From Anaerobacterium chartisolvens (GTDB lineage Bacteria; Bacillota; Clostridia; Acetivibrionales; DSM-27016): 64,000 bases of DNA. The DNA lies in NCBI RefSeq assembly GCF_003337415.1, contig NZ_QPJT01000002.1, forward strand, positions 111,291 through 175,290, in the 5' to 3' direction. Shown piece by piece: positions 54,542-63,226 of this stretch. Position 1 is the first letter of the stretch, and each line of letters opens with the position of its first letter. The position numbers and the translations under genes were made by a program. The notes under the pieces were generated by a model. The model worked only from the letters and a program-made list of their open reading frames with translations, was not told where the DNA came from and ran no database searches.

Positions 54542-55366
54542 ATGAACAATAGCGGATCTGCTTTTTTAATTGAAAAAAGCAGGCAAATCAGAAAATTGAC
54601 AATGGATTCCATTGGTAAGCTGGGTGTCGGACACGTTGGAGGATGCTTATCCGTTGTGGAAGCGCTGGTAGTGCTTTATTACAAGGAAATGAATATAGAC
54701 CCGGAGAATCCCGGCATGGAAGGGAGGGACAGGTTTGTACTGTCCAAAGGGCACGCGGGACCGGCGCTCTACTCTGTTCTGGCAGATAAGGGCTATTTTG
54801 ACGTATGCCTTCTCGATACGCTGAACCGTCCTGAGACATCTCTGCCAAGCCACTGCGACATGCTGAAAACCAGAGGCATTGATATGACGGCAGGCTCTCT
54901 CGGACAGGGATTTTCTTGTGCGGTAGGGATGGCAAAGGGCTCAAAGATAAAGAAGGACAATGCCACAATATATACTATCGTAGGCGACGGGGAAAGTCAG
55001 GAGGGCCAGATTTGGGAAGCGGCCATGTTTGCGTCTCAGCAAAGGCTCAATAATCTTATAGGCTTTACAGATTACAACAAGCTTCAGATTGACGGGAGCG
55101 TGGAAGAAGTAAATGGGCTGGACCCTCTTGACCTTAAGTGGAGAGCCTTCGGCTGGAATGCCATTGTAGTAAAGGACGGACATGATGTGGAGGAAATATC
55201 CGCAGCTATTTCGGAGGCTAAGAAAAGTGACGAAAAGCCCACAATGATTATACTTAATACAATTAAAGGCAAGGGCGTTAAATTTGCTGAAAATGCAGGG
55301 GCTGCCAGCCACAATATGCCTGTGACGGAAGAACAGAGGCTGCAGGCTTTGAAAGAACTTGAATAG
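54542..55366 (+). CDS. Transketolase, N-terminal (TPP-binding) subunit
   Basis: A 274-residue subunit of the split transketolase type. Text: GVGHVGGCLSVVEALVVLYY, DRFVLSKGHAGPALYSVLAD, GSLGQGFSCAVGMAKG and the TPP-Mg motif GDGESQEGQIWEAAMFA. It forms an enzyme with the subunit encoded 15 bases downstream and transfers a two-carbon ketol unit between sugars. Because no sugar kinase is encoded in the operon, the donor need not be a phosphate ester. Confidence 0.93.
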   Translation: MNNSGSAFLIEKSRQIRKLTMDSIGKLGVGHVGGCLSVVEALVVLYYKEMNIDPENPGMEGRDRFVLSKGHAGPALYSVLADKGYFDVCLLDTLNRPETSLPSHCDMLKTRGIDMTAGSLGQGFSCAVGMAKGSKIKKDNATIYTIVGDGESQEGQIWEAAMFASQQRLNNLIGFTDYNKLQIDGSVEEVNGLDPLDLKWRAFGWNAIVVKDGHDVEEISAAISEAKKSDEKPTMIILNTIKGKGVKFAENAGAASHNMPVTEEQRLQALKELE

Positions 55367-55381
55367 GAGGGGCAAGAGGAT

Positions 55382-56329
55382 ATGTATGAGAATATGGAAA
55401 TGAGACAGGTGTTTGCCGGCGAGCTTGAAAGGATCATGCAAGAGGATGAAAGAGTGGTATGTATAGACGCGGATCTTGCCAGAGCCAACGGGACTTTGGG
55501 GCTAAGAAGCAAATTTCCCGACAGGGCTTTTGATGTGGGTGTTGCAGAGCAAAATATGGCTTCGGTTGCCGCCGGGCTTGCTGCGTACGGATTCATACCG
55601 TTTATCGGTTCGTTCACTCCTTTTGCCACACGGCGTATTTGCGACCAGGTAGCAATTTCAATTGCGTACGCAAAACGGAATGTTAAGATTGTAGGCTCAG
55701 ATCCGGGAATATCCGCGGAGTTAAACGGCGGTACGCATATGAGTATGGAGGACATAGGTGTTTTAAGGAGTATTCCGGGTATGGTTATTTTTGAGCCTGT
55801 GGACGGTATGCAGATGGCAAAGGCAATGCCGGAGCTTATTAAGTATGACGGCCCGGTATATATACGGCTCTTCAGGAAGCCCGCACCCGCTGTTTTTGGC
55901 GAGGATTACGAATTTGACCTTTTCAAAGCAGATGTTATCAAAGAGGGCGGGGATGTTTCGATCTTTGCCAGTGGGATAATGGTGGCTCATGCCGCACGGG
56001 CGTGTGAAATACTGAAGGGAAAGGGAATCCAAGCCGAGCTGATTAACATCCATACAATCAAGCCCATTGACAGGGAAGCGGTGGTAAATTCGGTCAGGAA
56101 AACAGGCGCCGCCGTAACATGTGAAAATCACAATATCATAGGAGGGTTGAAATCAGCCGTGTGCGAGGTTTTATCCGAGGATTGCCCCGCTCCTGTAAAG
56201 GCTGTAGGAGTTAACGACCACTTCGGCGAGGTTGCCAAAACGGACTATTTGCTTAAAAAGTATAAAATGACGGCGGAAGATATAGTAGAAGCTGCTTTTG
56301 AAGTAATTAAGAAGAAAGGTGAGGGCTGA
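55382..56329 (+). CDS. Transketolase, C-terminal subunit
   Basis: A 315-residue partner subunit: DVGVAEQNMASVAAGLAA (catalytic Glu for TPP activation), GSFTPFATRRICDQVAISIAYA, the His-bearing GTHMSMEDIGVLRSIPGM and a C-terminal domain with CENHNIIGGLKSAV. Paired transketolase genes of this type are used in several specialised sugar pathways, including the transketolase form of sulfoquinovose breakdown. Confidence 0.93.
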   Translation: MYENMEMRQVFAGELERIMQEDERVVCIDADLARANGTLGLRSKFPDRAFDVGVAEQNMASVAAGLAAYGFIPFIGSFTPFATRRICDQVAISIAYAKRNVKIVGSDPGISAELNGGTHMSMEDIGVLRSIPGMVIFEPVDGMQMAKAMPELIKYDGPVYIRLFRKPAPAVFGEDYEFDLFKADVIKEGGDVSIFASGIMVAHAARACEILKGKGIQAELINIHTIKPIDREAVVNSVRKTGAAVTCENHNIIGGLKSAVCEVLSEDCPAPVKAVGVNDHFGEVAKTDYLLKKYKMTAEDIVEAAFEVIKKKGEG

Positions 56330-56333
56330 TAAT

Positions 56334-56810
56334 ATGAGGATTGCATTAGGAGCGGATAAATCGGGGTTTTATTTGAAGGAAGCAATAAAGAAATATTTGA
56401 CGGAAAAAGGGTATGAGGTGGATGACTTTGGGACACAGGACTTTGAAAAAGGAATCCCGTATTTTGAGGTTGCGCCGGTAGTGGCCAAAAAGATACAAAA
56501 TAAGGAATATGAAAGAGGCATCCTGATTTGCGGTACTGGAATGGGCATGGCCATAGTAGCAAACAAATACAAGGGTGTCTATGCCGCGGTGGTTGAAAGC
56601 TTATACGGTGCTGTCAAATGCAGAGCCATCAATAATGCCAATATTCTGACAATGGGTGGCTGGATTATAGCGGAAAATATGGGCTTTGAACTGGTGGATG
56701 CCTTCCTTAACACTGAATTCACACAGGGTCTGGAGGAGTGGAGGCAGGAATTCCTCAAAAAGGCCGCTGGAAAAGTGGCGGATATTGAAAATGATATTTA
56801 CGGAGAGTAG
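56334..56810 (+). CDS. RpiB/LacAB-family sugar isomerase with altered active site
   Basis: A 158-residue isomerase. The base Cys is present in LICGTGMGMAIVANK (Cys66). Three hallmarks of ribose-5-phosphate isomerase B are changed: the Asp-His of GxDHxG is GADKSG, the ring-opening His of REHND reads RAINN, and the Arg of LGGR reads MGGW. The enzyme should still move a carbonyl between C1 and C2, but on a substrate that needs no ring opening and lacks the normal phosphate contacts. The start is ATG 56334, four bases after the transketolase stop. Confidence 0.88.
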   Translation: MRIALGADKSGFYLKEAIKKYLTEKGYEVDDFGTQDFEKGIPYFEVAPVVAKKIQNKEYERGILICGTGMGMAIVANKYKGVYAAVVESLYGAVKCRAINNANILTMGGWIIAENMGFELVDAFLNTEFTQGLEEWRQEFLKKAAGKVADIENDIYGE

Positions 56811-56870
56811 CATGAGCCGGCAATTAAAAATATTTATGCCGCTTAAGCACAGCGAAAGGAAGGATAGAAA

Positions 56871-58001
56871 ATGGAATGGACGTATTCTCAACCGGTAAAG
56901 CTGATTTTCGGAACAGGAAAGGTAGAATCGCTGGATAAAATATTTGCCGGCTTTGGCTTAAAAAACGGCCTTTTAGTCAGCGACCCGGTTTTTGTGAAAA
57001 ACGGATTGGCATCTAAAGTGTCTGATTATTCTCGGGGGGCTCTTATCGAAGTTTTCTCGGATATCACACCAAATCCTACGGTAACAAATGTTGATGACTG
57101 TGCAAGGCTTATCCGTGAAAAAAATATTGAATTTGTTGCGGCCCTTGGGGGCGGAAGCTCCCTTGACTGTGCCAAGGCCGCCTGCTCGGTTTGCAGGACT
57201 CCTTATTCGGTGGTTGAGTTCCACAGCGGAAAAAGGAAGTTTGAAAAGGATTTTATCCCTCTGATTGCCATCCCGACGACATCGGGTACGGGAAGCGAGG
57301 TCACGCCTGTGGCTGTGCTTTCGGATCCCGAAAGAGGGGTTAAGGCACCTCTGGTATCGGACAACTTCTTTCCCATGTGCGCCATTATTGATGCCGCATT
57401 GACATTGACGGTGCCTTCGGCTATTACAGCATCCACCGGCATGGATGTTTTGTCCCATGCTCTGGAGGGCTTTTGGAGCAAAAACCACCAGCCCATATGT
57501 GACGCTATGGCATTACATTCCGCAAGGCTGGTCTTTGAATATCTGCTGCCGGCTTACTTAGATGCAGGGAATTTGGAAGCAAGAGAAAAAATGAGCGAAG
57601 CGTCGGTAATGGCGGGGCTCGCCTTCGGCCTTCCTAAGACGGCTGGATCTCATGCCTGCTCTTTCCCGCTTACCAGTGTATATCACATTCCCCATGGGGA
57701 GGCTTGCGCTTTCACACTGGACGCTTTTACAAGGATTAATGCGGAAGCGGAAAACGGGAGGCTTCATGGCTTTGCAAGGATGCTTGGCTTTACCGACGCA
57801 TACGGCATGGCAGACAGCATACTTGAAATGAAAAGGGCGATGAACATGAAGATTACTCTGGCTGACGCAGGCATTCCTGAAGAAAAACTGGAGGAACTGG
57901 CGCGGCTCAGCCAGCATCCAAATATGTTGAATAATCCTGTTGCCATGGATCTGGAAAGCATTCTGAAAATGTACAGGAGCTTGAAGGAGAAATCCAGATG
58001 A
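56871..58001 (+). CDS. Iron-containing (group III) alcohol dehydrogenase
   Basis: A 376-residue enzyme: GGGSSLDCAKAA, IPTTSGTGSEVTPVAV, DVLSHALEGFWSKNH and HIPHGEACAF supply the NAD loop and metal ligands (Asp, His, His, His). Relatives reduce short aldehydes; sulfoacetaldehyde reductases that form or use isethionate belong to this family. Here it would remove the aldehyde left after the transketolase steps and regenerate NAD+. AGGAAGGA precedes the ATG; the end overlaps the TauE gene (ATGA). Confidence 0.9.
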   Translation: MEWTYSQPVKLIFGTGKVESLDKIFAGFGLKNGLLVSDPVFVKNGLASKVSDYSRGALIEVFSDITPNPTVTNVDDCARLIREKNIEFVAALGGGSSLDCAKAACSVCRTPYSVVEFHSGKRKFEKDFIPLIAIPTTSGTGSEVTPVAVLSDPERGVKAPLVSDNFFPMCAIIDAALTLTVPSAITASTGMDVLSHALEGFWSKNHQPICDAMALHSARLVFEYLLPAYLDAGNLEAREKMSEASVMAGLAFGLPKTAGSHACSFPLTSVYHIPHGEACAFTLDAFTRINAEAENGRLHGFARMLGFTDAYGMADSILEMKRAMNMKITLADAGIPEEKLEELARLSQHPNMLNNPVAMDLESILKMYRSLKEKSR

Positions 58002-58783
58002 GCCTATTGCGTATTCTATTGTTTGGCCTGGTTGTTATGGTAACACATTTTATTGAGGGAATAACGGGCTTTGGATGCACTGTCCTGGCCCTTCCCTTTT
58101 GTACTTCACTTGCAGGCATAAAAACAGCCGTGCCCGTTCTTGTAGTTATTGCGTGGCTTCTGGCCCTCTATATCATTATTATCGACTTTAAAAGCATTGT
58201 TTGGAGGGAATTCATAAAAATAGTATCCTTTGTCATACTGGGCCTTCCTATTGGAATGTGGCTGTTTACCTTTCTGCCCGATGCAATATTAAAAAGGGTA
58301 CTGGGAATTTTTATGATTGCCGTATCTGTCCGGGGGCTTTATGCGGCTTTTAAAGCAAAGCCGGCTGCGGCTTGCGGGTGCGGGGAGGCTGGTCGTGCTG
58401 CTGGGAAGGCCGCGACAGGGATGTCGAAAGTAAAAAAATATCTGCTTAATTTTATTCTCTTTCTTGGAGGCATTATTCACGGAGCCTTTGGCTCGGGAGG
58501 GCCTTTTATTGTTATTTACGCCGCTGAGGCGCTTCCCGATAAAAGCAATTTCAGGGCGACGATATGTATGCTGTGGTTTACTCTTAACAGCATTATAATT
58601 TTTAAAAATGTCAGGCAGGGGGCAATGACCCCTCCGGTGCTGGAGCTGCTTTTATGGACGCTGCCATTCCTTGTGGTGGGAATGATACTTGGGAATTATG
58701 CCCATAGAAAGATAAAGGGGAATTCCTTTACAAAGGTTGTTTACGGAGTGTTGCTGATTTCGGGAGTGTTCATGCTAATATAG
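57998..58783 (+). CDS. TauE/SafE family exporter
   Basis: A 261-residue membrane protein with about eight helices and the two internal family repeats: THFIEGITGFGCTVLALPF and GGIIHGAFGSGGPFIVIYAA. A Cys/Ala/Gly-rich cytoplasmic loop (AAACGCGEAGRAAGKAATG) joins the halves. Family members export sulfite, sulfoacetate and other sulfonates. Its four-base overlap with the iron-ADH gene ties export to that enzyme's product. Confidence 0.9.
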   Translation: MSLLRILLFGLVVMVTHFIEGITGFGCTVLALPFCTSLAGIKTAVPVLVVIAWLLALYIIIIDFKSIVWREFIKIVSFVILGLPIGMWLFTFLPDAILKRVLGIFMIAVSVRGLYAAFKAKPAAACGCGEAGRAAGKAATGMSKVKKYLLNFILFLGGIIHGAFGSGGPFIVIYAAEALPDKSNFRATICMLWFTLNSIIIFKNVRQGAMTPPVLELLLWTLPFLVVGMILGNYAHRKIKGNSFTKVVYGVLLISGVFMLI

Positions 58784-58854
58784 CGGGACTTTTAACTCAA
58801 AGGGGAAATTATTCGGCCTCGAAGGCAAAGGATACACCGATATTAAAATATTTC

Positions 58855-58890
58855 TTGTCAAAGTTTATTAAATATTAGACAATATATATA
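58855..58890 (+). promoter_or_regulatory. Probable promoter region of the ROK regulator gene
   Basis: TTGTCA (58855-58860) is followed by a very A+T-rich stretch with several possible -10 boxes (AGACAATATATATA). TTTATTAAATA inside it resembles the A+T palindromes bound by ROK repressors. Assignment is tentative. Confidence 0.35.
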
Positions 58891-58917
58891 GTAGTATATA
58901 AGCGGAGGATAAGCGCA

Positions 58918-60135
58918 ATGGCAAAAGCCGGGATTAACTTGGAAAATGTAAGGATAAAAAACAGGGTATCAATTTTAAGAACCCTTAATGCCAATGGAGC
59001 GATGCCAAGAAAGGACATCGCCGCAATTTTGGAATTGACACCGGCGGCTGTGACTATTCTTTGCCATGAGTTAATCGAGGAAGGCATTATTATTGAGAAA
59101 GGCGAGGTTGAGGAAGAAAAGCGCGCAGGCAGAAAAAAGCTGCTGATTGATATAAATAGAAATTATAAATATATAATAGGCATAAATATTGAGCCTGATT
59201 TTACTTATCTTAGCATAGCCGATTTGAAAGGAGACAGTATTCTTTCAAAAAAAATTGATACCGACAACACCGTTTCTCCCGGGAGCTACCTTAGAATGAT
59301 AAACAATAATTGTATCAGAATGCTTTGGGAGGCCGACATACAAAAAAATGACATCCTTGGCATAGGCGTTGGAATAATAGGCTCTGTAGACAGAGATAAT
59401 GGTATAAGCAGGGCGGCATACGACATTTGGCAGGAGGAAGTTCCGGTTAAGGAGATTATTGAAAAGGAGCTTTTGCTTCCTGTGTTCATTGATAATAATG
59501 TAAGAGCCTTTGCATTAGGGGAAATTGTATATGGCAGGTCAAGGGATGTTGACAATATGCTGTTTATGAAATGGGGGCCCGGGGTGGGGTCGGCTGTTGT
59601 AATTAACAAAGAAATATATGTGGGGGAAAATTTCAAATCATCCTCTCTGGGGCATTTTATTGTGGACAGGAACGGCAGCTTATGCAGATGCGGAAGAAGG
59701 GGCTGTATAGAAACAATTGCTTCTAAAGGAGCGGTGTATAAGGCTATTAAGGAGATTGTTTCCAAAGAAAATGCAGTTGAGCTTTTGGAAAGGCTTTCGG
59801 GGAATATTCAAAATCTTAATGTTGATAATGTATTTGATTACATTGATTCAAGTGATGAACCGATACAGAGATATATTAACGGTATAATTGAAAATCTTGC
59901 TATTATATTAAGCAATGCGGTAACCCTGCTTTCGCCGAGGAGGGTGTTGCTGTTTGGAAAGGCTTTTGAAAATAAAGAGATATATAACAGATTTGTGGAG
60001 AACTATAAGTTAATTAATAATGGGAGCTATAAAGAGGATTTTATAGTCACAAGCTCTATTATGCAGAAATTAAACTACATCGGCCCGGTTGCTATTGTGG
60101 CTAATAAAATGCTGTTTAATGAGACTGTGAAATAA
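58918..60135 (+). CDS. ROK-family transcriptional regulator (NagC/XylR type)
   Basis: A 405-residue regulator. The N-terminal winged helix reads VSILRTLNANGAMPRKDIAAILELTPAAVTILCHELI. The sugar-kinase-like body has GIGVGIIGSVDRDNG, PVFIDNNVRAFALGE and the zinc motif CRCGRRGCIETIAS. ROK repressors respond to sugars or sugar phosphates, so the operon substrate is probably sugar-like. GCGGAGGATAAGCGCA precedes the ATG. Confidence 0.92.
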   Translation: MAKAGINLENVRIKNRVSILRTLNANGAMPRKDIAAILELTPAAVTILCHELIEEGIIIEKGEVEEEKRAGRKKLLIDINRNYKYIIGINIEPDFTYLSIADLKGDSILSKKIDTDNTVSPGSYLRMINNNCIRMLWEADIQKNDILGIGVGIIGSVDRDNGISRAAYDIWQEEVPVKEIIEKELLLPVFIDNNVRAFALGEIVYGRSRDVDNMLFMKWGPGVGSAVVINKEIYVGENFKSSSLGHFIVDRNGSLCRCGRRGCIETIASKGAVYKAIKEIVSKENAVELLERLSGNIQNLNVDNVFDYIDSSDEPIQRYINGIIENLAIILSNAVTLLSPRRVLLFGKAFENKEIYNRFVENYKLINNGSYKEDFIVTSSIMQKLNYIGPVAIVANKMLFNETVK

Positions 60136-60247
60136 GCCGCAGTAAAATAAGCTTTCTATGATAAAATCAAAATAATCATGGGCATTGGTCTGCAAGGCTT
60201 GCTTGGTGATGGGCGTTCAATTGTTAAAAACGCAGTATTACTTGGAA

Positions 60248-60853
60248 TTATAGTGAATCGGGGGCGAATTTAAGGGTTATGGATAATATATGCAAGCAGG
60301 GGTTGATAGGAAGCACTATGCATGACAACCTTTTCCCGTCTTCCGGTACCTTTGCTTCATAGCTGTATATATATCCTATTGATGCGTTATCCTTAATTGA
60401 TTTCAGCGCTATTTTACAATCTTCATTTTTGATATCGGTTATATATAGGTTTTCACCTTGAAGCCATTTATAGAATAAGATTTCAATTTCCCCGGACGAG
60501 CCGTCTGAAAAAATCAGCCTGACTTTATCTTTTAAATTGGAGGTATCGGATAATCCAAGAAAGCATACGGATGTACACATTAAATCAGGAGTATAAATGA
60601 CCTCTCCCTCACACGAAATATTATCGTACTTATCTATTGAACTATCCGGGAAAATAAATAATATATTATTGGGCTTGATATGCTCAAGGGAATTCGGAAG
60701 GGAGCGGGGGCTATAAAGCACTCTTTCCTTGCGGCCGGGCTCTGATATTCCATAGCTGTCAAATCTTGACTTAACCATGTCGGAGCAATTATCTTCGGCA
60801 ATAAGCTTATGGTTAAAATAGCTTTTTAAATCCATACAAAAGAACTCTGTCAT
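60248..60853 (-). CDS. Small beta-sandwich protein linked to BtrH-like gene
   Basis: A 201-residue protein. The pattern SLPNSLEHIKPNNILFIFP, CEGEVIY, CFLGLSDTSN, VRLIFSDGSSGEIE and LPINPCLHILSITLKF resembles a beta-sandwich module often attached to glycoside hydrolases and other carbohydrate-active proteins. Here it stands alone. The ATG overlaps the stop of the BtrH-like gene upstream (TAATG), so the two are translationally coupled. No catalytic motif is seen; a binding role is possible. Confidence 0.65.
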   Translation of the reverse strand: MTEFFCMDLKSYFNHKLIAEDNCSDMVKSRFDSYGISEPGRKERVLYSPRSLPNSLEHIKPNNILFIFPDSSIDKYDNISCEGEVIYTPDLMCTSVCFLGLSDTSNLKDKVRLIFSDGSSGEIEILFYKWLQGENLYITDIKNEDCKIALKSIKDNASIGYIYSYEAKVPEDGKRLSCIVLPINPCLHILSITLKFAPDSL

Positions 60854-61866
60854 TATTTATTTCCCCTTGTTTTTTCGGCAAATTTATTAAACTCATTGTG
60901 GAACTCATGCTCCAGCCGGATAATATTATTTATTCTGTTCATTGAAGAATTTAATAATTGCATTTTATACGACATTGTCAGTCTGAGCTTAAGGAGCAAT
61001 CCTCTGATTGTTTCCCATTCGTTTATAATCGATTCAATCAGATGCAATTTTAACTCCGGCTGCGAGTCGAATAGTTTAATATATTTATACAAATCGGCTT
61101 TCTTATTACTAATTATCAAATTACAATTTTCAATGATCGAATCGACATTCTCCCAAAATAAAGCCTCCCTTAAGATTATATCTTTGAAGTCATTATAAAA
61201 ATTCTCAATATGAATAATAGACTCCTCAACCTCTGACTTATGCTTTAAATAATTTTCAATAAGCTTTTGCCGGTATATATTTAAATCCGTTGGACGGTTA
61301 CATGGCGCAGATGGATCCTTCAAATAAAATCCCATATTGGAAACGGCTTTGTCCGAAAAATTGTTGAATGCGCCTTCACAGGCATTAAATATATCTGAAA
61401 ATGACGCATACATTTTTTTATAAAAATAACTGTCCATAAAGCTTTGTTCAACAATATTAAAGTATTTTTCGTCTTTGTCAAATCCATATAAAAGCACAGT
61501 GTGTAGGTGATGATTTTTCATGTAAAACTCATTCCTGTACGATGCAAAGTAAAGATCCTGCAATACAATAAGAGGGCTGCCTTTTGATAAAAGCTCCGTA
61601 AAATCCACTATCAGGTTTTCGCCGGGGGCTATTTCTTCAACTGCTATGCCAATATCATTCTGCAGCTCGTTGAGTGGCCTTATGCTTTTTACAGTCATGG
61701 TAAGGGAGTTCTTGGAATATTTATACAAAAAGATGTCGTTAACCAGCAGCTCCCTTATATCCTTGTTAAAATGCTTAAGTACGGAAAAGACTAAATTATA
61801 AAAGCAGTCTATATACCATGCCTCACAAAATGGTTCTATATTCTCCAATTCGATTTTAGTCCTCAT
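60853..61866 (-). CDS. BtrH-like protein with intact Cys
   Basis: A 337-residue protein of the BtrH-N type. Cys21 in WYIDCFYN sits where the papain-like family has its nucleophile; LQDLYF (102-107) and HHLHTVLLYGFD (119-130) supply the conserved Asp/Tyr and His positions. The C-terminal 170 residues are helical (NLIISNKKADLYKYIKLF). BtrH-type proteins transfer acyl groups from carrier proteins. The ribosome site AGAGGAAA is about ten bases from the ATG. Confidence 0.68.
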   Translation of the reverse strand: MRTKIELENIEPFCEAWYIDCFYNLVFSVLKHFNKDIRELLVNDIFLYKYSKNSLTMTVKSIRPLNELQNDIGIAVEEIAPGENLIVDFTELLSKGSPLIVLQDLYFASYRNEFYMKNHHLHTVLLYGFDKDEKYFNIVEQSFMDSYFYKKMYASFSDIFNACEGAFNNFSDKAVSNMGFYLKDPSAPCNRPTDLNIYRQKLIENYLKHKSEVEESIIHIENFYNDFKDIILREALFWENVDSIIENCNLIISNKKADLYKYIKLFDSQPELKLHLIESIINEWETIRGLLLKLRLTMSYKMQLLNSSMNRINNIIRLEHEFHNEFNKFAEKTRGNK

Positions 61867-61930
61867 TTTAAATTGTTTCCTCTCTTTATTTAAGGGTCTC
61901 TCCTTGAACAGACCTTCTTTTAAACATATG

Positions 61931-62965
61931 TTAAACGGACAATTTTTTGATAAAATAAGTTATTGCTTCTATTTCTAAGGATTCCATTATGTCCATCTTA
62001 TAAAATATTTTATCTATTAGACCTAAGTCCCTTGTCATGCCAAATTTAATAAAAAGGTTGCGGTTGGCTTGACATATATCCTTTATGTCTGAGTATTGGG
62101 CTATGATAGGATCAGTACCATCCAGCACACCGGCATTTACCAGATACTTTAGCCGTTCGCACATCATTATTTTATGATCAAGGATCACGTGTAAGGGCCT
62201 GATATCGCTGAAATCCATTATATCATGCAATACCTCCGACAATATTCGCTTCAGTAAACCGTAGGTCTTTATGCCGAATATATATTTACCTTTTTGTATC
62301 TGTTCCTTTTCACAGTCTGAGAAGACGACATTTTCGCCTTCTGCTATTGTGTTTTTAGAGTATAGAAAGTTGTTTAAAGAATTGTACAGAAAATAATTGT
62401 TAAACTTATAATTTACATTGCAGAATTCTATTTCATTGCATGAGAACGGTTCAGATTCCAATGCGCTAATTATTGCTCTTTCTACATGGATGAAGGGTTC
62501 GGCCGCAAATGTATATCTGCTGTTTTCGAAGAAATCCGCCACATAAAATACCTTCATTTTTCTATCATAACCGTAAATTAACAGTTCGTGTGCAAAATGG
62601 GTTCTGTTATAGTTTGTTGAACTTGGAATATAGTATTGATCGTATAATATAGTGACATAATTGCCTGAGTCTATTTTTGAAATAATAAACTCAGTTATAT
62701 CCGAGTCAAAAAACTTCTTGTCAAAATATCTTATTTTAAAATAGGGACATGCTTTTCTTATTAACCAGGAGTGAAATCTTAATATTGAAAAATCATTCCT
62801 AATTGAAGGCTCTTCACCCAAGAGATTGATGTAGTTATTGAATACCCACTCTTCAGTATGCGGATAGGCGCTAAGTATAGCCAGCATATGCGCGTCGGAT
62901 GTATAGGATGTAATGAGCGGGTACCTTACTTGCAGCATAGCATTATCTTTGGTTGCGTTATTCAA
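61931..62965 (-). CDS. BtrH-like protein lacking the Cys
   Basis: A 344-residue relative: LYDQYYIPS (about 108-116) and HFAHELLIYGYD (123-134), then VFYVADFF. The early segment SYTSDAHMLAIL has no Cys at the expected site, so it may be an inactive partner of the 61866 protein. The start is TTG at 62965 with AAAGGAGG eight bases away; the frame extends 12 codons further but without a site. It lies 64 bases upstream of the 61866 gene. Confidence 0.66.
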   Translation of the reverse strand: MNNATKDNAMLQVRYPLITSYTSDAHMLAILSAYPHTEEWVFNNYINLLGEEPSIRNDFSILRFHSWLIRKACPYFKIRYFDKKFFDSDITEFIISKIDSGNYVTILYDQYYIPSSTNYNRTHFAHELLIYGYDRKMKVFYVADFFENSRYTFAAEPFIHVERAIISALESEPFSCNEIEFCNVNYKFNNYFLYNSLNNFLYSKNTIAEGENVVFSDCEKEQIQKGKYIFGIKTYGLLKRILSEVLHDIMDFSDIRPLHVILDHKIMMCERLKYLVNAGVLDGTDPIIAQYSDIKDICQANRNLFIKFGMTRDLGLIDKIFYKMDIMESLEIEAITYFIKKLSV

Positions 62966-63070
62966 ATAAATGACCTCCTTTATAAAAAAAATGCATAACA
63001 AAAATTCAGTGTGAAACTGATTTTACGGAGGTTATTGCCTGTAAAATCATATTATGTAATTTACTACAAT

Positions 63071-63103
63071 ATTTTATCATTAAAAACAATTATTTTCAAT
63101 TGT
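63071..63103 (-). promoter_or_regulatory. Promoter of the BtrH-like unit with dyad
   Basis: On the minus strand TTGAAA (63099-63094), 17 bases, TAAAAT (63076-63071), also with a TGn extension. ACAATT (63086-63091) and AATTGT (63098-63103) form a dyad over the -35 box. Confidence 0.55.
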
Positions 63104-63141
63104 ATTTTCACATATGCTGTGTTTATATTGTGAAACAAAAA

Positions 63142-63179
63142 AGGGGGACGCTGCTAACATATGTTGCCAGCGTCCCCCT
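63142..63179 (-). terminator. Terminator of the Ig-like repeat protein gene
   Basis: AGGGGGACGCTG (63142-63153) pairs with CAGCGTCCCCCT (63168-63179), enclosing the palindrome AACATATGTT. On the minus strand a run of T follows. Confidence 0.88.
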
Positions 63180-63226
63180 ATGTATTAGTTTTTTAGCTCT
63201 TGTGGCCTATCTGATTAAACAGGGAT

